64,000 nt of DNA from Enterobacteriaceae bacterium RIT714 (GTDB lineage: Bacteria > Pseudomonadota > Gammaproteobacteria > Enterobacterales > Enterobacteriaceae), in contig WJYB01000008.1 of NCBI GenBank assembly GCA_009668015.1, positions 157,886 to 221,885 of the forward strand. The letters are read 5' to 3'. The translations under genes and the position numbers were made by a program. This document shows, piece by piece, positions 1 to 12,159 of the stretch. The notes below the pieces were generated by a model, which did not search any database, was not told where the DNA came from, and saw only the letters and a program-made list of their open reading frames with translations. How positions within the stretch are numbered: the first letter of the stretch is position 1; every line of letters starts with the position of its first letter.

Positions 1-3000
1 TCGCTATCCAGGGGCTGCCAACCTCCGTTCAGCCAACCGCGCTGTTGACGGAAACGCTCAACGAGCGTCAGGCTCGCGTGCTGACGCTTCAGGAGCTAAA
101 AGACAAACTCGAAGAGATTGAAGGCGTTCAGTTTAAACAGTTCAACTCGATCACCGATTACCACTCGCTGATGTTCGATCTGGGCGTTGTGGCGCGCCGC
201 CTACGCACTGCGTCTGACCGTAGCAAATACTATCGCCTGATTGAAGCCTCGCTGTATGGCGGTATTTCCAGCGCGATCACTCGCTCACTTCGTGATTATC
301 TGTTGCCGGAAAACAGCGGCGTGCGCAAAGCCTTCCAGGACATGGAAGCGGCCCTGCGCGAAAACCGGATGACGCTGGAAGCGATTCGTGTCACCCAGTC
401 TGACCGTGACCTGTTTAAGCATTTGATCAGCGAAGCCACCAACTACGTGGCCGCAGACTATATGCGACACGCCAACGAGCGTCGTATCCATCTGGATAAA
501 GCGCTGGAGTATCGCCGCGAACTTTTCACCTCGCGCAAACAGCTGGTGGCCGAGCAGTACAAACACGTTGAGATGGCGCGTGAACTGGGCGAACACAACG
601 GTGCAGAAGGCGATCTGGAAGCTGATTATCAGGCGGCCAGCGATCATCTGAACCTGGTTCAGACCGCACTGCGTCAGCAGGAAAAAATCGAGCGCTACGA
701 AGCGGATCTCGATGAGCTGCAAATTCGTCTTGAAGAACAAAACGAAGTCGTGGCCGAAGCCGTCGATAAACAGGAAGAGAACGAAGCTCGTGCCGACGCC
801 GCAGAGCTGGAAGTGGATGAGCTGAAAAACCAGCTTGCCGACTACCAGCAGGCGCTGGATGTCCAGCAGACGCGGGCGATTCAGTACACCCAGGCCCTGC
901 AGGCCTTGCAGCGTGCCAAAGAGCTGTGTCACCTTCCGGATTTGACCCCGGAAAGCGCCGACGAGTGGCTGGAAACCTTCCAGGCAAAAGAACAAGAAGC
1001 GACGGAGAAATTGCTCTCCCTCGATCAGAAAATGAGTGTGGCGCAGGCCGCGCACAGTCAGTTTGAACAGGCGTACCAGTTGGTCGCGGCGATCAACGGC
1101 CCTCTGGCGCGAAGCGATGCCTGGGAAGTGGCGCGCGAGTTGCTGCGTGACGGCGTGAATCAGCGCCACCTGGCGGAACAGGTCCAGCCGCTGCGTATGC
1201 GCCTGAACGAGCTGGAACAGCGTCTGCGTGAGCAGCAGGAGGCCGAGCGTCTGCTGGCTGAGTTCTGCAAACGTCATGGGAAGAATGTCGACATCGACGA
1301 TCTGGAAACGCTGCATCAGGAGCTGGAAGCGCGTATCGCTTCGCTGTCTGACAGTGTCTCCAGCGCCAGCGAGCAGCGGATGACGCTGCGGCAGGAACTG
1401 GAGCAGCTTCAGTCCCGCACTCAAACCCTGCTGCAGCGTGCCCCAGTCTGGTTAGCCGCGCAAAGCAGTCTGAATCAGCTCAGCGAGCAGTGCGGTGAAG
1501 AGTTTGAATCCAGCCAGGATGTCACTGAATATCTGCAACAATTACTCGAGCGCGAGCGCGAAGCCATCGTGGAACGCGACGAAGTGGGTACGCGTAAACG
1601 TATCGTTGACGAGGAAATTGAACGCTTAAGCCAGCCAGGCGGCGCTGAAGATGCCCGTCTTAATGCGCTGGCGGAACGTTTTGGTGGCGTGCTGCTGTCC
1701 GAAATTTACGACGACGTTAGTCTTGAAGATGCCCCTTACTTCTCAGCGCTGTATGGCCCGTCGCGTCATGCGATTGTGGTTCCGGATCTCTCGCTGATTG
1801 CCGAACAACTGGAAGGTCTCGAAGATTGCCCGGAAGATCTCTATCTGATCGAAGGGGATCCGCAGTCCTTTGACGATAGTGTCTTCACCGTGGATGAGCT
1901 GGAAAAAGCGGTGGTCGTCAAAGTTGCCGATCGCCAGTGGCGTTACTCGCGCTTCCCAACGCTGCCGCTGTTTGGGCGCGCAGCGCGTGAAAACCGTATC
2001 GAAAGCCTGCACGCCGAACGTGAAACCTTGTCAGAGCGGTATGCGACGCTGTCATTTGACGTGCAAAAAACGCAGCGCTTACACCAGGCGTTTAGTCGCT
2101 TTATCGGCAGCCACGTTGCGGTGGCGTTTGAGGCCGATCCTGAAGCCGAGATTCGCAAGCTCAACACCCGTCGTGGTGAACTTGAGCGCGCCCTGAGCAA
2201 TCATGAAAATGATAATCAGCAGAGCCGCGTACAGTTTGAACAGGCGAAAGAGGGCGTCGCTGCCCTGAACCGTATCCTGCCGCGTCTGAATCTGCTGGGT
2301 GACGAAACGCTGGCCGATCGCGTGGATGAAATCCAGGAACGCCTGGATGAAGCGCAGGAAGCGGCCCGCTTTGTGCAGCAGCACGGGAATCAACTGGCGA
2401 AGCTGGAGCCGGTGCTGTCGGTTCTGCAAAGCGATCCGGAACAGTATGAGCAGTTGAAAGAAGATTATGCGTACTCGCAGCAGATGCAGCGTGATGCGCG
2501 TCAGCAGGCGTTTGCGCTGACGGAAGTGGTCCAGCGTCGCGCTCACTTTGGCTACAGCGATTCGGCAGAAATGCTGAGCGGTAATAGCGATCTGAACGAA
2601 AAACTGCGCCAGCGTCTGGAGCAAGCGGAAGCGGAACGTAGCCGTACCCGTGAAGCTCTGCGCAGCCACGCGGCACAGTTGGGCCAGTACAATCAGGTTC
2701 TGGCGTCGCTGAAAAGCTCATTTGATACCAAGAAAGAGCTCTTAACCGATCTGCATAAAGAGTTGCAGGATATCGGCGTTCGCGCGGACAGCGGGGCAGA
2801 AGAGCGTGCACGAATTCGTCGCGACGAACTCCATAGCCAGTTGAGCAATAACCGCGCACGTCGTCATCAGCTGGAAAAAGCCCTGACGCTGTGCGAGGCG
2901 GAGATGGATAACCTGACCCGTCGTCTGCGCAAGCTGGAGCGTGATTATCATGAGATGCGCGAACAGGTTGTCAGCGCGAAAGCGGGCTGGTGTGCCGTAA

Positions 3001-4088
3001 TGCGCATGGTGAAAGACAACGGCGTCGAGCGTCGTCTGCATCGCCGCGAGCTGGCCTATCTTTCCGGTGATGAACTGCGCTCTATGTCGGATAAGGCGTT
3101 GGGTGCGCTGCGTCTCGCGGTGGCGGATAATGAACATCTGCGCGATGTACTGCGTATGTCTGAAGATCCAAAACGTCCGGAGCGTAAAATTCAGTTCTTC
3201 GTGGCGGTTTATCAGCACCTGCGTGAACGTATCCGCCAGGACATTATCCGTACTGACGATCCGGTTGAAGCGATCGAACAGATGGAGATTGAACTGGGAC
3301 GCCTGACGGAAGAGTTGACGTCTCGTGAGCAGAAGCTGGCGATCAGCTCCCGCAGCGTGGCGAACATTATTCGCAAAACGATCCAGCGCGAGCAGAACCG
3401 CATCCGCATGCTAAACCAGGGCCTGCAAAGTGTTTCGTTCGGCCAGGTGAACAGCGTGCGTCTGAACGTCAACGTTCGCGAAGCGCACGCCACATTACTG
3501 GATGTTCTTTCTGAACAGCACGAGCAGCATCAGGATCTGTTCAACAGCAATCGTCTGTCCTTCTCCGAAGCGCTGGCGAAGCTGTATCAGCGCCTCAATC
3601 CGCAGATTGACATGGGACAACGTACGCCGCAAACCATCGGTGAAGAGCTACTCGATTACCGTAACTATCTGGAAATGGAAGTTGAGGTTAACCGTGGCTC
3701 TGACGGCTGGCTGCGAGCGGAATCCGGTGCATTGTCGACCGGTGAAGCGATTGGTACCGGTATGTCAATTCTGGTGATGGTCGTGCAGAGCTGGGAAGAT
3801 GAAGCGCGTCGTTTGCGTGGCAAGGATATCTCGCCGTGCCGTCTGCTGTTCCTCGATGAAGCCGCTCGTCTGGATGCCCGCTCTATCGCAACGTTGTTTG
3901 AGCTTTGCGATCGCCTGGATATGCAGTTGATTATTGCCGCACCGGAGAACATCAGTCCTGAGAAAGGGACGACGTACAAACTTGTGCGTAAAGTCTTCCA
4001 GAATACCGAACACGTTCATGTGGTTGGGCTGCGCGGTTTTGCTCCGCAACCGCCCGAGTCGTTGCCGGGAACGGCTGACGCTTCTTAA
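1..4088 (+). CDS. mukB: Chromosome partition protein MukB, 5' end missing
   Basis: SMC-like ATPase of the MukBEF condensin, which compacts and segregates the chromosome. The reading frame is open from base 3 and gives 1361 residues; E. coli MukB has about 1486, so roughly 125 N-terminal residues, including Walker A, lie outside the window. A long acidic/Glu-rich coiled coil, the central hinge (around bases 1650-2000) and the second coiled coil are visible. The C-terminal head carries the ABC signature ([10 protein letters not shown], near 3735) and Walker B ([12 protein letters not shown], near 3845). In E. coli it is the last gene of smtA-mukF-mukE-mukB, and ldtD follows as here. Nothing looks broken. 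Confidence 0.98.
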   Translation, partial: AIQGLPTSVQPTALLTETLNERQARVLTLQELKDKLEEIEGVQFKQFNSITDYHSLMFDLGVVARRLRTASDRSKYYRLIEASLYGGISSAITRSLRDYLLPENSGVRKAFQDMEAALRENRMTLEAIRVTQSDRDLFKHLISEATNYVAADYMRHANERRIHLDKALEYRRELFTSRKQLVAEQYKHVEMARELGEHNGAEGDLEADYQAASDHLNLVQTALRQQEKIERYEADLDELQIRLEEQNEVVAEAVDKQEENEARADAAELEVDELKNQLADYQQALDVQQTRAIQYTQALQALQRAKELCHLPDLTPESADEWLETFQAKEQEATEKLLSLDQKMSVAQAAHSQFEQAYQLVAAINGPLARSDAWEVARELLRDGVNQRHLAEQVQPLRMRLNELEQRLREQQEAERLLAEFCKRHGKNVDIDDLETLHQELEARIASLSDSVSSASEQRMTLRQELEQLQSRTQTLLQRAPVWLAAQSSLNQLSEQCGEEFESSQDVTEYLQQLLEREREAIVERDEVGTRKRIVDEEIERLSQPGGAEDARLNALAERFGGVLLSEIYDDVSLEDAPYFSALYGPSRHAIVVPDLSLIAEQLEGLEDCPEDLYLIEGDPQSFDDSVFTVDELEKAVVVKVADRQWRYSRFPTLPLFGRAARENRIESLHAERETLSERYATLSFDVQKTQRLHQAFSRFIGSHVAVAFEADPEAEIRKLNTRRGELERALSNHENDNQQSRVQFEQAKEGVAALNRILPRLNLLGDETLADRVDEIQERLDEAQEAARFVQQHGNQLAKLEPVLSVLQSDPEQYEQLKEDYAYSQQMQRDARQQAFALTEVVQRRAHFGYSDSAEMLSGNSDLNEKLRQRLEQAEAERSRTREALRSHAAQLGQYNQVLASLKSSFDTKKELLTDLHKELQDIGVRADSGAEERARIRRDELHSQLSNNRARRHQLEKALTLCEAEMDNLTRRLRKLERDYHEMREQVVSAKAGWCAVMRMVKDNGVERRLHRRELAYLSGDELRSMSDKALGALRLAVADNEHLRDVLRMSEDPKRPERKIQFFVAVYQHLRERIRQDIIRTDDPVEAIEQMEIELGRLTEELTSREQKLAISSRSVANIIRKTIQREQNRIRMLNQGLQSVSFGQVNSVRLNVNVREAHATLLDVLSEQHEQHQDLFNSNRLSFSEALAKLYQRLNPQIDMGQRTPQTIGEELLDYRNYLEMEVEVNRGSDGWLRAESGALSTGEAIGTGMSILVMVVQSWEDEARRLRGKDISPCRLLFLDEAARLDARSIATLFELCDRLDMQLIIAAPENISPEKGTTYKLVRKVFQNTEHVHVVGLRGFAPQPPESLPGTADAS

Positions 4089-4100
4089 CGCGTTTTGATG

Positions 4101-4133
4101 AAAAGGGCGGCACAAGGGTGCTGCCCTTTTTAT
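4101..4133 (+). terminator. Intrinsic terminator after mukB
   Basis: A GC-rich stem (AAAAGGGCGGC pairing with GCTGCCCTTTT, one G-U pair) is followed directly by a T run 15 bases past the mukB stop codon. Confidence 0.85.
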
Positions 4134-4269
4134 TTGCTTAACTTGTGGGTGTGGCTGCGTTATCTTTAAACTTCTTTACATAAGGTCAGGCAGTTACGTG
4201 TAGGCCTTTCTATACTGAAGAAAAGCCCCGGTGTTGTGGGCAGGTCGTAAACCAAACAGGGGGCAAGGG

Positions 4270-6093
4270 ATGTTGCTAAAGAAAATTCGTGGTCGTCAGC
4301 TATCCGCAGTGAGCGTGTGTCTGGCGTTAATATTTGCTCCGCTGTTTACTGCTCAGGCCGATGAGCCTGAAGTGGTGCCGGTTGACAGTTCCGCTACGAT
4401 GGGGGCACAGCCGACGTCGCTGTCGCAACCCTTAGAACAGTCCTCCGCTACCGCCATCATGGCCGGCATACAACCGTTGCCCGCTGATGTGAATACCGAA
4501 ACGCTGCGCCAGCAGCTGCAATCCGGGCTGCCGTCTGGCTATTCGCCTGTCTATCTCAACCAGTTGACTCTCCTGTACGCGGCACGCGACATGAAACCGA
4601 TGTGGGATAACCGTGATGCCGTGCGGGCATTCCAGCAGCAGCTGGCTGAAGTTGCTATCGCTGGTTTCCAGCCGCAGTTTACGGCATGGGTCGAGCTGTT
4701 GACCGATCCCACCGTGACAGGTACGGCGAGAGACGTGGTCCTCTCGGATGCCATGATGGGTTATCTGCATTTTGTCGCGGGTATTCCGGTCTATGGCAAT
4801 CGCTGGTTGTACAGTGAAAAACCGTACAAACTGGCAACACCGGCACTCTCTGTGATTAATCAGTGGCAAGTCGCATTGGATCAGGGAACGCTACCGCGTT
4901 TTATCGCCAGCCTTGCGCCAGCGCATCCGCAATATGCCACGATGCATCAGTCGCTGCTGACGCTGGTGGCCGATACCCGACCGTGGCCACAGCTCAGAAG
5001 TACCACAACGCTTCGTCCGGGTCAGTGGAGCAGTGATGTTCCCGCCTTGCGCGAAATCCTCCGGCGTTCCGGCGTTTCCGATAAAGAACCGAAAATCGCG
5101 CTTCCAGGCGATGATCCGCAAAGCGTGGTTGTCAGTCCTTCTGCTCCACCGTTAAAGAAAAAAACAGCTATCGCTGCCGATAAGCCCGCAGCTTACGATC
5201 GCGAGCTGGTGGCGGCGGTGAAAGCCTTCCAGTCTGCACAGGGGTTAGGCGCGGATGGTGTGATTGGCGCGTCAACCCGCGACTGGCTGAATGTCTCGCC
5301 GGCGCAGCGAGCGGGTGTGCTGGCGTTGAATATTCAGCGTTTGCGTCTGCTCCCCGGGACATTATCAACAGGCATTATGGTTAACATTCCGGCCTATTCG
5401 CTGGTCTATTACCAAAACGGGAGTGAGGTGCTGGCATCGCGGGTGATTGTTGGGCGGCCGGACAGAAAAACGCCGATGATGAGCAGTGCGTTGAACAACG
5501 TGGTGGTTAATCCACCGTGGAATGTCCCGCCGACGCTGGCGCGCAAAGATATTTTGCCGAAGGTCTGGAACGACCCCGGTTATCTGGAACGACACGGTTA
5601 TACCGTAATGCGGGGCTGGAACAGTAACCAGGCCATCGATCCGTATCAGGTCGACTGGTCGACGATTACGCCATCTAATTTGCCTTTCCGCTTCCAGCAG
5701 GCGCCGGGTGTACATAACTCGTTGGGACGCTATAAGTTTAATATGCCGAGTTCGGATGCCATCTATTTGCACGATACACCAAACCATAACCTGTTCCAGA
5801 AAGATGCCAGAGCGCTGAGTTCAGGCTGTGTTCGCGTAAATAAAGCATCGGAGCTGGCGAATATGCTGCTGGGTGATGCGGGGTGGAACGATACGCGTAT
5901 CTCTGATGCGCTGAAAGAAGGGAATACCCGCTACGTGAATATCCGGCAAAATATTCCGGTTAATCTTTACTACCTGACCGCGTTTGTTGGCGATGACGGG
6001 CGTACCCAATATCGTACAGATATTTACAATTACGATCTCACGGCGCGATCCGGTGCACAAATTTTGTCAAAAGCTGAACAATTAATCAGGTAA
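4270..6093 (+). CDS. ldtD: L,D-transpeptidase LdtD (YcbB)
   Basis: Periplasmic L,D-transpeptidase making 3-3 (mDAP-mDAP) peptidoglycan cross-links; in E. coli it supports beta-lactam-resistant cross-linking and envelope stress survival. The ATG at 4270 gives 607 residues starting [10 protein letters not shown], which aligns with the E. coli start; an in-frame upstream ATG at 4231 adds 13 codons with no family counterpart. A signal peptide ends near AQA-DEP. A peptidoglycan-binding domain lies around residues 308-342 and the YkuD domain from about 368. The catalytic motif reads HDTPNHNLF then SSGCVRVN, with the nucleophile Cys near residue 520. A G-rich ribosome binding site precedes the chosen start. 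Confidence 0.96.
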   Translation: MLLKKIRGRQLSAVSVCLALIFAPLFTAQADEPEVVPVDSSATMGAQPTSLSQPLEQSSATAIMAGIQPLPADVNTETLRQQLQSGLPSGYSPVYLNQLTLLYAARDMKPMWDNRDAVRAFQQQLAEVAIAGFQPQFTAWVELLTDPTVTGTARDVVLSDAMMGYLHFVAGIPVYGNRWLYSEKPYKLATPALSVINQWQVALDQGTLPRFIASLAPAHPQYATMHQSLLTLVADTRPWPQLRSTTTLRPGQWSSDVPALREILRRSGVSDKEPKIALPGDDPQSVVVSPSAPPLKKKTAIAADKPAAYDRELVAAVKAFQSAQGLGADGVIGASTRDWLNVSPAQRAGVLALNIQRLRLLPGTLSTGIMVNIPAYSLVYYQNGSEVLASRVIVGRPDRKTPMMSSALNNVVVNPPWNVPPTLARKDILPKVWNDPGYLERHGYTVMRGWNSNQAIDPYQVDWSTITPSNLPFRFQQAPGVHNSLGRYKFNMPSSDAIYLHDTPNHNLFQKDARALSSGCVRVNKASELANMLLGDAGWNDTRISDALKEGNTRYVNIRQNIPVNLYYLTAFVGDDGRTQYRTDIYNYDLTARSGAQILSKAEQLIR

Positions 6094-6268
6094 ATGAAGT
6101 AGTTCGGGAAAATTGATTGTCGTAAGTTATGGTGAATAGGGGGCGATATCGCTACAAGCCCCGTATTTGCTGGGGTTGGGCGTCTTGACGCAGGCTAGCT
6201 AGCCAGTTAATGTGCCCTTCGTGCGCTAAGCATATTTACGATAACATTGACCTGTAGACCTGATTATC

Positions 6269-6820
6269 ATGGACAAATTTGACGCTAATCGCCGCAAGCT
6301 GCTGGCGTTAGGTGGTGTTGCGCTCGGCGCAGCGGCCATCTTGCCGACGCCAGCATTTGCCACCCTCTCGACACCTCGTCCGCGTATTTTAACGCTCAAT
6401 AACCTTCACACTGGTGAGAAGTTGAAGGCGGAGTTTTTCGATGGCAGAGGCTATATTCAGGATGAATTAGCAAGACTCAACCATTTCTTCCGTGATTACC
6501 GCGCGAATAAAATAAAAGCCATCGACCCTGGATTGTTTGATCAGCTTTTCCGTCTTCAGGGCCTGCTGGGAACCCGCAGGCCTGTTCAGCTCGTTTCCGG
6601 TTATCGCTCTGTTGATACCAATAATGAACTGCGCGCCCACAGCCGTGGGGTAGCCAAAAAAAGCTATCACACTAAAGGACAGGCGATGGATTTTCACATC
6701 GAAGGCGTTTCATTAGCCAATATTCGCAAAGCTGCGTTATCTATGCGCGCAGGTGGTGTAGGATATTACCCACGTAGTAACTTTGTGCATATTGATACCG
6801 GGCCAACAAGGCACTGGTAA
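6269..6820 (+). CDS. mepK: Murein endopeptidase MepK (YcbK)
   Basis: Zinc-dependent M15/DUF882 endopeptidase which, in E. coli, cleaves 3-3 and some 4-3 peptidoglycan cross-links, so it counterbalances the L,D-transpeptidase encoded just upstream. The 183-residue protein begins with a twin-arginine-like signal (DANRRKLLAL) ending at AFA. The metal ligands are visible as SYHTKGQAMDFH (about H134 and D141) and FVHIDTG (about H174). It is one residue longer than the E. coli protein because of an extra Ala in the signal sequence. It lies 175 bases after ldtD and 15 bases before gloC. Confidence 0.95.
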   Translation: MDKFDANRRKLLALGGVALGAAAILPTPAFATLSTPRPRILTLNNLHTGEKLKAEFFDGRGYIQDELARLNHFFRDYRANKIKAIDPGLFDQLFRLQGLLGTRRPVQLVSGYRSVDTNNELRAHSRGVAKKSYHTKGQAMDFHIEGVSLANIRKAALSMRAGGVGYYPRSNFVHIDTGPTRHW

Positions 6821-6835
6821 TAATGAAGGAGCAGT

Positions 6836-7483
6836 ATGAACTATCGTATTATTCCGGTGACTGCGTTCGCCCAGAACTGTTCGCTTATCTGGTGTGAACA
6901 AACCAAACTGGCCGCGCTTGTCGATCCTGGCGGAGACGCTGAGAAGATCAAGCAGGAAGTCGATGCGTCTGGTGTGACGCTGATGCAGATTTTGCTGACC
7001 CATGGCCATCTTGACCATGTGGGGGCTGCGGCAGAGCTGGCACAACACTTCGGTGTGCCGGTCATTGGTCCGGAAAAAGAAGATGAGTTCTGGCTGCAAG
7101 GGTTGCCTGCGCAGAGCCGTATGTTTGGCCTCGATGAGTGTCAGCCCCTGACTCCCGATCGCTGGCTGAATGAAGGGGAGAGCGTTAACGTCGGAAACGT
7201 GACGCTGCAGGTGCTGCATTGTCCCGGGCATACGCCGGGGCATATCGTCTTCTTTGATGACAAATCGCGTTTGCTCGTATCGGGTGATGTGATTTTTAAA
7301 GGAGGCGTGGGACGCAGTGATTTCCCGCGTGGCGACCACGGTCAGCTGATCCAGTCGATTAAGCAAAAGCTCTTACCGCTGGGTGATGACGTGACCTTTA
7401 TTGCGGGGCATGGCCCGATGTCGACGCTAGGATATGAGCGTTTGCACAACCCATTCCTGCAGGATGAAATGCCTGTCTGGTAA
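6836..7483 (+). CDS. gloC: Type II glyoxalase / metallo-beta-lactamase-fold hydrolase GloC (YcbL)
   Basis: Cytosolic hydrolase of S-lactoylglutathione, second step of methylglyoxal detoxification; the methylglyoxal synthase gene mgsA is in this same window. The 215 residues contain the binuclear metal motif THGHLDH (H56, H58, D60, H61), a later HCPGHTPGH segment and the AGHGP motif near the C terminus. It is the short form lacking the C-terminal substrate domain of GloB. AAGGAGC lies 5-11 bases before the ATG. Confidence 0.95.
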   Translation: MNYRIIPVTAFAQNCSLIWCEQTKLAALVDPGGDAEKIKQEVDASGVTLMQILLTHGHLDHVGAAAELAQHFGVPVIGPEKEDEFWLQGLPAQSRMFGLDECQPLTPDRWLNEGESVNVGNVTLQVLHCPGHTPGHIVFFDDKSRLLVSGDVIFKGGVGRSDFPRGDHGQLIQSIKQKLLPLGDDVTFIAGHGPMSTLGYERLHNPFLQDEMPVW

Positions 7484-7490
7484 ACGCCAT

Positions 7491-7520
7491 TAAAAAAGCC
7501 TGCTTAAAGCAGGCTTTTTT
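7491..7520. terminator. Bidirectional terminator between gloC and aspC
   Basis: AAAAAAGCCTGC and GCAGGCTTTTTT form a perfect inverted repeat around a short TTAAA loop between the convergent genes gloC and aspC. A T run follows in either direction. Confidence 0.9.
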
Positions 7521-7542
7521 GTCAGTCTGTTAAAAAGGGAAT

Positions 7543-8733
7543 TTACAGCACGGCGACAATCGCTTCGCACAGTGGTGCCATGTTGTCAGGCGTCATTCCC
7601 GCCACGTTAACGCGACCAGAAGCTACTGCGTAAACGCCAAACTCTTCACGCAGACGCAGAACTTGCTCTTTCGTCAGGCCGCTGAACGAGAACATCCCGT
7701 TCTGCTTGATGATAAAGCTAAAATCGCGATCCGCGCCTTTCTCAGCCAGGGTATTCACGAATAGCAGACGCATGCGCTGGATGCGCTGACGCATATCGTT
7801 CAGCTCTTGTTCCCAGATTGCGCGCAGCGCATCGTTACTGAGAATCGTCGCCACCACGGATGCACCGTGCGCAGGTGGGTTTGAGTAGTTAGCGCGAATA
7901 ACCGATTTCATCTGGCTGAATGCGCGGTCAACGGTTTGTTCGTCGGCTGCAACCAGCGTACAGGCGCCAACACGCTCGTTGTACAGGCCAAAGTTTTTAG
8001 AATATGAGCTGGCAACGATCAGTTCCTGATGCACAGCGGCAAAGGCGCGCAGGCCCTCAGCATCTTCTTCCAGACCACGAGCAAAGCCCTGGTAGGCGAA
8101 GTCGAACAGCGGCAGCCAGCCTTTTTCTACGGAGAGTTTTGCCAGCTGTTCCCATTGCTCAAGCGTTGGGTCGATACCGGTTGGGTTATGGCAGCAGCCG
8201 TGGAACAGAACCACATCGCCCACCTGTGCTTCGTTCAGGCTGGTCAGCAGGCCGTCAAAATCCAGAGTGTGATTCGCCGCGTCATAATAAGCATATTCCC
8301 GCACTTCCAGGCCCGCAGAGTTAAACACGCTCTTATGGTTCGGCCAGCTTGGGTTGCTCACCCAGACGCGTTTCACGGAGGTGTTTTTCGCGAGGAAATC
8401 CGCCGCCACGCGCAATGCGCCTGTACCGCCTGGCGTTTGGGCTGTGCGTGCACGTTTGTCGCTAATGATCGTGCTGCCTTTTCCAAACAGCAGTTCCTGA
8501 GTGCAACGGCCAAATTCCGGAATACCATCAATACCGAGGTAGTTTTTGGTGTTTTCATTTTCCAGCAGATACTGCTCAGCTTTTTTTACGCTGGTCAGCA
8601 CCGGAGTTTTGCCGGTTTCATCTTTATATACACCAATACCCAGGTTGATTTTTCCAGGGCGGTCATCGGCACGAAACAGATCGGCCAGGCCCAGAATAGG
8701 GTCGGCAGGAGCGGCGGTAATGTTCTCAAACAT
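7543..8733 (-). CDS. aspC: Aspartate aminotransferase
   Basis: PLP-dependent class I aminotransferase that interconverts aspartate and 2-oxoglutarate with oxaloacetate and glutamate, and also acts on aromatic amino acids. The 396 residues match the E. coli length exactly. Visible motifs are CCHNPTGID, the PLP lysine region [16 protein letters not shown] and the C-terminal SGRVNVAGM, which holds the substrate-carboxylate arginine. The start [16 protein letters not shown] is the conserved one. It is a single gene between the gloC-side terminator and ompF. Confidence 0.98.
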   Translation of the reverse strand: MFENITAAPADPILGLADLFRADDRPGKINLGIGVYKDETGKTPVLTSVKKAEQYLLENENTKNYLGIDGIPEFGRCTQELLFGKGSTIISDKRARTAQTPGGTGALRVAADFLAKNTSVKRVWVSNPSWPNHKSVFNSAGLEVREYAYYDAANHTLDFDGLLTSLNEAQVGDVVLFHGCCHNPTGIDPTLEQWEQLAKLSVEKGWLPLFDFAYQGFARGLEEDAEGLRAFAAVHQELIVASSYSKNFGLYNERVGACTLVAADEQTVDRAFSQMKSVIRANYSNPPAHGASVVATILSNDALRAIWEQELNDMRQRIQRMRLLFVNTLAEKGADRDFSFIIKQNGMFSFSGLTKEQVLRLREEFGVYAVASGRVNVAGMTPDNMAPLCEAIVAVL

Positions 8734-8860
8734 GACGAGGTTCCATTGTGATTACAGAAGTGAAATCCGCTATCAGGTTAACGGTAGATTTACAAAATGC
8801 CAACCGTTTGCGACAAAAAGCGTGCGCCTTTTCAAAAGTCGCCATTTTTTGCTTTCAGAC

Positions 8861-8890
8861 ATAAAAAAAACAGGACCGAAGTCCTGTTTT
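8861..8890 (-). terminator. Terminator of ompF
   Basis: On the minus strand a CAGGAC-TTCG-GTCCTG hairpin with flanking A and T runs lies 33 bases past the ompF stop codon. Confidence 0.9.
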
Positions 8891-8922
8891 CTAGGCATTT
8901 AGCAGAGAGGGCTGCTTGCTTA

Positions 8923-10035
8923 TTAGAACTGGTAAGTTACACCAACAGTTGCCTGGTTGTCAGAACCAACCCAGCTGGTCGCTGCGTCTTTGTCATCCAA
9001 CAGGTTGAAGCGGTAGTCACCGTACACGTTGAAGTTCTTGTTGAAGTAGTAAGTCGCGCCAGTGGTGATGTATTTCGCCAGGTCACGGTCGCCGATGCCG
9101 TTCAGGTCTTTGCCTTTAGACTGAACGTAGGAAACGGATGGACGCAGACCGAAGTCGAACTGGTACTGTGCAATCACTTCAAAGTTCTGAGTTTTGTTAG
9201 CTACGTTGTACAGTTTTTTGTCTGCGTCGTCTGGATCCAGAACCAGGTCGTCGCCGCTGTTGCCCAGGATGCTCATGTTGCGGGTTTCAGCATAAACGGT
9301 TGCCAGGTAGATGTTGTTAGCGTCGTATTTCGCGCCCACAGCCCAGGATTCAGCCTGATCACCTTTACCGTCTTTTTTCTGCTCGATAGTACGGTTAGCG
9401 GTGCTGTATGCGCCGATCAGACCGAAGCCTTCACCGAACTCGTAACCCAGAGACATGCCTACGCCGTCGCCGTTAGCTTGTTTCAGGTTATCACGGTCGT
9501 TTTTACCCTGATACTGAACACCAAAGCTCAGACCATCAACCAGACCGAAGAAGTTGCTGTTACGGTAGGTCAGCAGGCCGGTAGAACGGCTGGTCATGTA
9601 GTTGTCAGTGAAAGCACCGCCCCAGGTTTCGCCGGAGAAGGATGGAGCCATATCGGTGTAAGATTCTACGTCATAAACGATACCGTAGTTACGACCGTAG
9701 TCCAGGGAACCCGCGTCAGATACTTTGATACCAGCGAATGCCAGACGAGTTACGTTGTCCTGATCGCCTTCAGCTTTACCAGCCTTAGCACGGTATTCCC
9801 ACTGACCGTAGCCAGTCACCTGATCGTTAACCTGAGTTTCGCCTTTGAAGCCAATCTGGCCGTAAGAGGAGTCAGCGTTTTTGTGTTCACCGGAAGTGGT
9901 GAAACCATGTTCACCAACAACTTTGCCGTAGAAGTCCAGTTTGTTGCCGTTTTTGTTATAGATTTCTGCAGCGTTTGCTGCACCGGCTACCAGCAGGGCA
10001 GGGATAACCACTGCCAGGATATTGCGCTTCATCAT
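8923..10035 (-). CDS. ompF: Outer membrane porin OmpF
   Basis: Trimeric 16-stranded general diffusion porin for small hydrophilic solutes, including many antibiotics. The 370 residues start with a signal peptide ([18 protein letters not shown], cut after ANA) and end in the typical C-terminal Phe of porins (GVTYQF). The [17 protein letters not shown] segment belongs to the constriction loop. Position between asnS and aspC, and the leader GAGGGTAATAAATAATGATG, identify it as ompF rather than ompC or phoE. Extracellular loops, such as the stretch around [16 protein letters not shown], differ from E. coli as expected for surface loops. Confidence 0.96.
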   Translation of the reverse strand: MMKRNILAVVIPALLVAGAANAAEIYNKNGNKLDFYGKVVGEHGFTTSGEHKNADSSYGQIGFKGETQVNDQVTGYGQWEYRAKAGKAEGDQDNVTRLAFAGIKVSDAGSLDYGRNYGIVYDVESYTDMAPSFSGETWGGAFTDNYMTSRSTGLLTYRNSNFFGLVDGLSFGVQYQGKNDRDNLKQANGDGVGMSLGYEFGEGFGLIGAYSTANRTIEQKKDGKGDQAESWAVGAKYDANNIYLATVYAETRNMSILGNSGDDLVLDPDDADKKLYNVANKTQNFEVIAQYQFDFGLRPSVSYVQSKGKDLNGIGDRDLAKYITTGATYYFNKNFNVYGDYRFNLLDDKDAATSWVGSDNQATVGVTYQF

Positions 10036-10135
10036 TATTTATTACCCTCATTGGTTTTTTTATGACACTCGCCACTGCCCACAATAAATTCTGTCAATAA
10101 ATATTTCCGGAACTATTGATGAGAGTTTGGTGTCT

Positions 10136-10250
10136 TTATGTATCTGACAGGCATCTTTCCATTCATATAATCGTTTCGCTAGCCTGAAAGTGCTACAAAC
10201 CTAAAGATTGAGTAACAAAAAGAAATAATGTGTAACTAAGTGTGTATTAT
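10136..10250 (-). promoter_or_regulatory. ompF promoter with three tandem OmpR-type boxes
   Basis: Read on the minus strand, three consecutive 20-base units at 10246-10227, 10226-10207 and 10206-10187 correspond to the F1, F2 and F3 OmpR boxes of E. coli ompF. The third (CTTTAGGTTTGTAGCACTTT) is nearly identical to E. coli. A -10-like GAAAGAT follows at 10159-10153. The downstream leader keeps the E. coli sequence around CACCAAACTCTCATCAATAG and the Shine-Dalgarno region that the MicF RNA targets in E. coli. Assignment rests on recalled similarity to E. coli ompF. Confidence 0.85.
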
Positions 10251-10590
10251 TGGGAACTTTGTGAACCACCTCAAATTTCAGAACTGATTGCTGAATAAAA
10301 AGACATATCCATTACTATATATATGAATTGCTTATGTTTAATTTTGATAAAGGCATTTCATATCAACAGAAGCTAAACAGCTTGCTTTTTCTTATTGTAA
10401 ACATTAGCCGTCTGGAGGGCTGTGTTTGTGATTGAATTTTGTGCTAAAGCCGTCACTCTGTAATATACGCAATAAGACTACGGTTTATTTTTTGTTCGTA
10501 GATATTTCATGGAAATAAAACGTAACAGCTGGAATATTTGGCGGGGTTGCATATTGAGGATGCTGACTTTCTGCTGACGTAAATTGACAG
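10251..10590. other. AT-rich ompF-asnS spacer without a recognised gene
   Basis: About 340 bases of AT-rich DNA upstream of the OmpR boxes. In E. coli this interval carries a distant OmpR site (F4) and IHF sites for ompF; I cannot place them with confidence here. The only open frame, 10478-10684 on the minus strand, runs through the asnS terminator and into asnS in another frame, so I do not call it. Confidence 0.6.
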
Positions 10591-10593
10591 AGC

Positions 10594-10626
10594 AGAATAA
10601 AATAATGGCCAGCAGATGCTGGCCAT
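10594..10626 (-). terminator. Terminator of asnS
   Basis: A perfect 10-base stem (ATGGCCAGCA / TGCTGGCCAT, 10605-10626) is followed on the minus strand by TATTTTATT, 15 bases after the asnS stop. Confidence 0.85.
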
Positions 10627-10640
10627 GACGAACGGGAAGA

Positions 10641-12041
10641 TTAGAAGCTTGCGTTACGCGGTGTGCGTGGGAACGGAATAACATCTCGCACGTTCTGAAC
10701 GCCGGTGACGTAGGCGATCAAACGTTCAAAGCCCAGACCAAAACCGGAGTGCGGCACGGTGCCGTAGCGACGCAAATCGCGATACCAACTGTAGTCGGCC
10801 GGATTCAGACCCATCTCTTCCATACGGGCGTCCAGCACGTCCAGACGCTCTTCACGCTGAGAGCCGCCGATGATTTCGCCGATACCTGGAGCCAGCACGT
10901 CCATCGCCGCAACGGTCTTACCGTCTTCGTTAAGGCGCATGTAGAAGGCCTTAATATCTTTCGGATAGTTTTTAACCACCACTGGCGCTTTGAAGTGCTT
11001 CTCGGCCAGATAACGCTCATGTTCGGAAGAGAGATCCACACCCCAGTAAACCGGGTTCTCGAATTTCTCACCGCATTTCTCCAGAATCGCCACTGCGTCG
11101 GTGTAATCCACCTGAGCGAAGTCTGCTGAGACGAAACGCTCCAGGCGAGCAACTGCATCACTGTCTACGCGTTCAGCGAAGAATTTCATGTCGTCAGCGC
11201 GCTCTTCCAGAACCGCTTTGAAGACGTATTTCAGCATGGCTTCAGCCAGACCCGCAACATCGTTCAGATCGGCGAAAGCCACTTCCGGCTCCAGCATCCA
11301 GAATTCCGCGAGGTGACGGCTGGTGTTCGAGTTTTCAGCACGGAAAGTCGGGCCGAAAGTATAAATTTTAGAAAGCGCACACGCGTAGGTTTCCCCGTTA
11401 AGCTGGCCTGATACGGTCAGGAAGGCCTCTTTGCCAAAGAAATCTTTGTCAAAATCGACTTTACCTTCTGGCGTACGCGGTAAGTTTTCCAGATCCAGCG
11501 TCGATACGCGGAACATTTCACCGGCACCTTCGGTATCAGATGCGGTAATTAATGGGGTTGAAACCCAGAAATAACCCTGCTCATTAAAGAAGCGATGCAG
11601 CGCTTGCGCCAGCGTGTGGCGTACGCGCGCTACTGCGCCGATCATATTGGTACGCGGGCGCAGGTGGGCCACTTCGCGCAGATATTCAATACTGTGGCGT
11701 TTCGCCGCCATTGGATAGGTATCAGGATCTTCAACCCAGCCAGTGACTTCTACGGAGGTTGCCTGCAGTTCGAAGCTCTGGCCCTGACCCGGAGACGCGA
11801 CGACCACACCCGTCACGATCACGGAGCAGCCAGTGGTCAGGTGCAGAACCTCGTCATTGTAATTGGGCAGAGAATTATTAATAACGGCCTGTACAGGATC
11901 AAAGCAGGAACCGTCATAGACGGCAAGGAAGGAGATGCCAGCTTTAGAATCTCGGCGGGTACGTACCCATCCGCGCACGGTGACTTCCTGGTCAACGGCA
12001 ACACGGCCATGGAGTACGTCGGCTACAGGCACAACGCTCAT
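10641..12041 (-). CDS. asnS: Asparaginyl-tRNA synthetase
   Basis: Class IIb aminoacyl-tRNA synthetase charging tRNA-Asn. The 466 residues match the family length: an N-terminal OB-fold anticodon domain ([20 protein letters not shown]) followed by the class II core. Motif 2 lies around [23 protein letters not shown] and motif 3 is [15 protein letters not shown], near the C terminus. It starts [12 protein letters not shown], as in E. coli. It is essential, stands alone, and is separated from pncB by 166 bases. Confidence 0.98.
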   Translation of the reverse strand: MSVVPVADVLHGRVAVDQEVTVRGWVRTRRDSKAGISFLAVYDGSCFDPVQAVINNSLPNYNDEVLHLTTGCSVIVTGVVVASPGQGQSFELQATSVEVTGWVEDPDTYPMAAKRHSIEYLREVAHLRPRTNMIGAVARVRHTLAQALHRFFNEQGYFWVSTPLITASDTEGAGEMFRVSTLDLENLPRTPEGKVDFDKDFFGKEAFLTVSGQLNGETYACALSKIYTFGPTFRAENSNTSRHLAEFWMLEPEVAFADLNDVAGLAEAMLKYVFKAVLEERADDMKFFAERVDSDAVARLERFVSADFAQVDYTDAVAILEKCGEKFENPVYWGVDLSSEHERYLAEKHFKAPVVVKNYPKDIKAFYMRLNEDGKTVAAMDVLAPGIGEIIGGSQREERLDVLDARMEEMGLNPADYSWYRDLRRYGTVPHSGFGLGFERLIAYVTGVQNVRDVIPFPRTPRNASF

Positions 12042-12159
12042 AATATTCTCTCTGTTATTAGTCGGAAAAAATAGACACTTGTCCGCCCTTATCGGGGGAT
12101 ATCTATGTTACCTGGCATCCGCCATCAGACAAGCAGATTTCGCAGAGAAAAGAGAAGAA

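Noticed and set aside
285..1424. 379-codon open frame antisense to mukB, and other long antisense frames within it
   Set aside because: Entirely inside the conserved mukB coding sequence; long antisense frames are common opposite GC-rich, Glu/Leu-rich coiled-coil genes and show no domain.
8797..10065. 422-codon plus-strand frame covering ompF
   Set aside because: It is the mirror of the ompF gene, rich in Val and Phe because of ompF codon usage; ompF on the other strand has signal peptide, promoter and terminator.
10478..10684. 68-codon minus-strand frame in the ompF-asnS spacer
   Set aside because: Runs through the asnS terminator hairpin and overlaps the asnS 3' end in a different frame.
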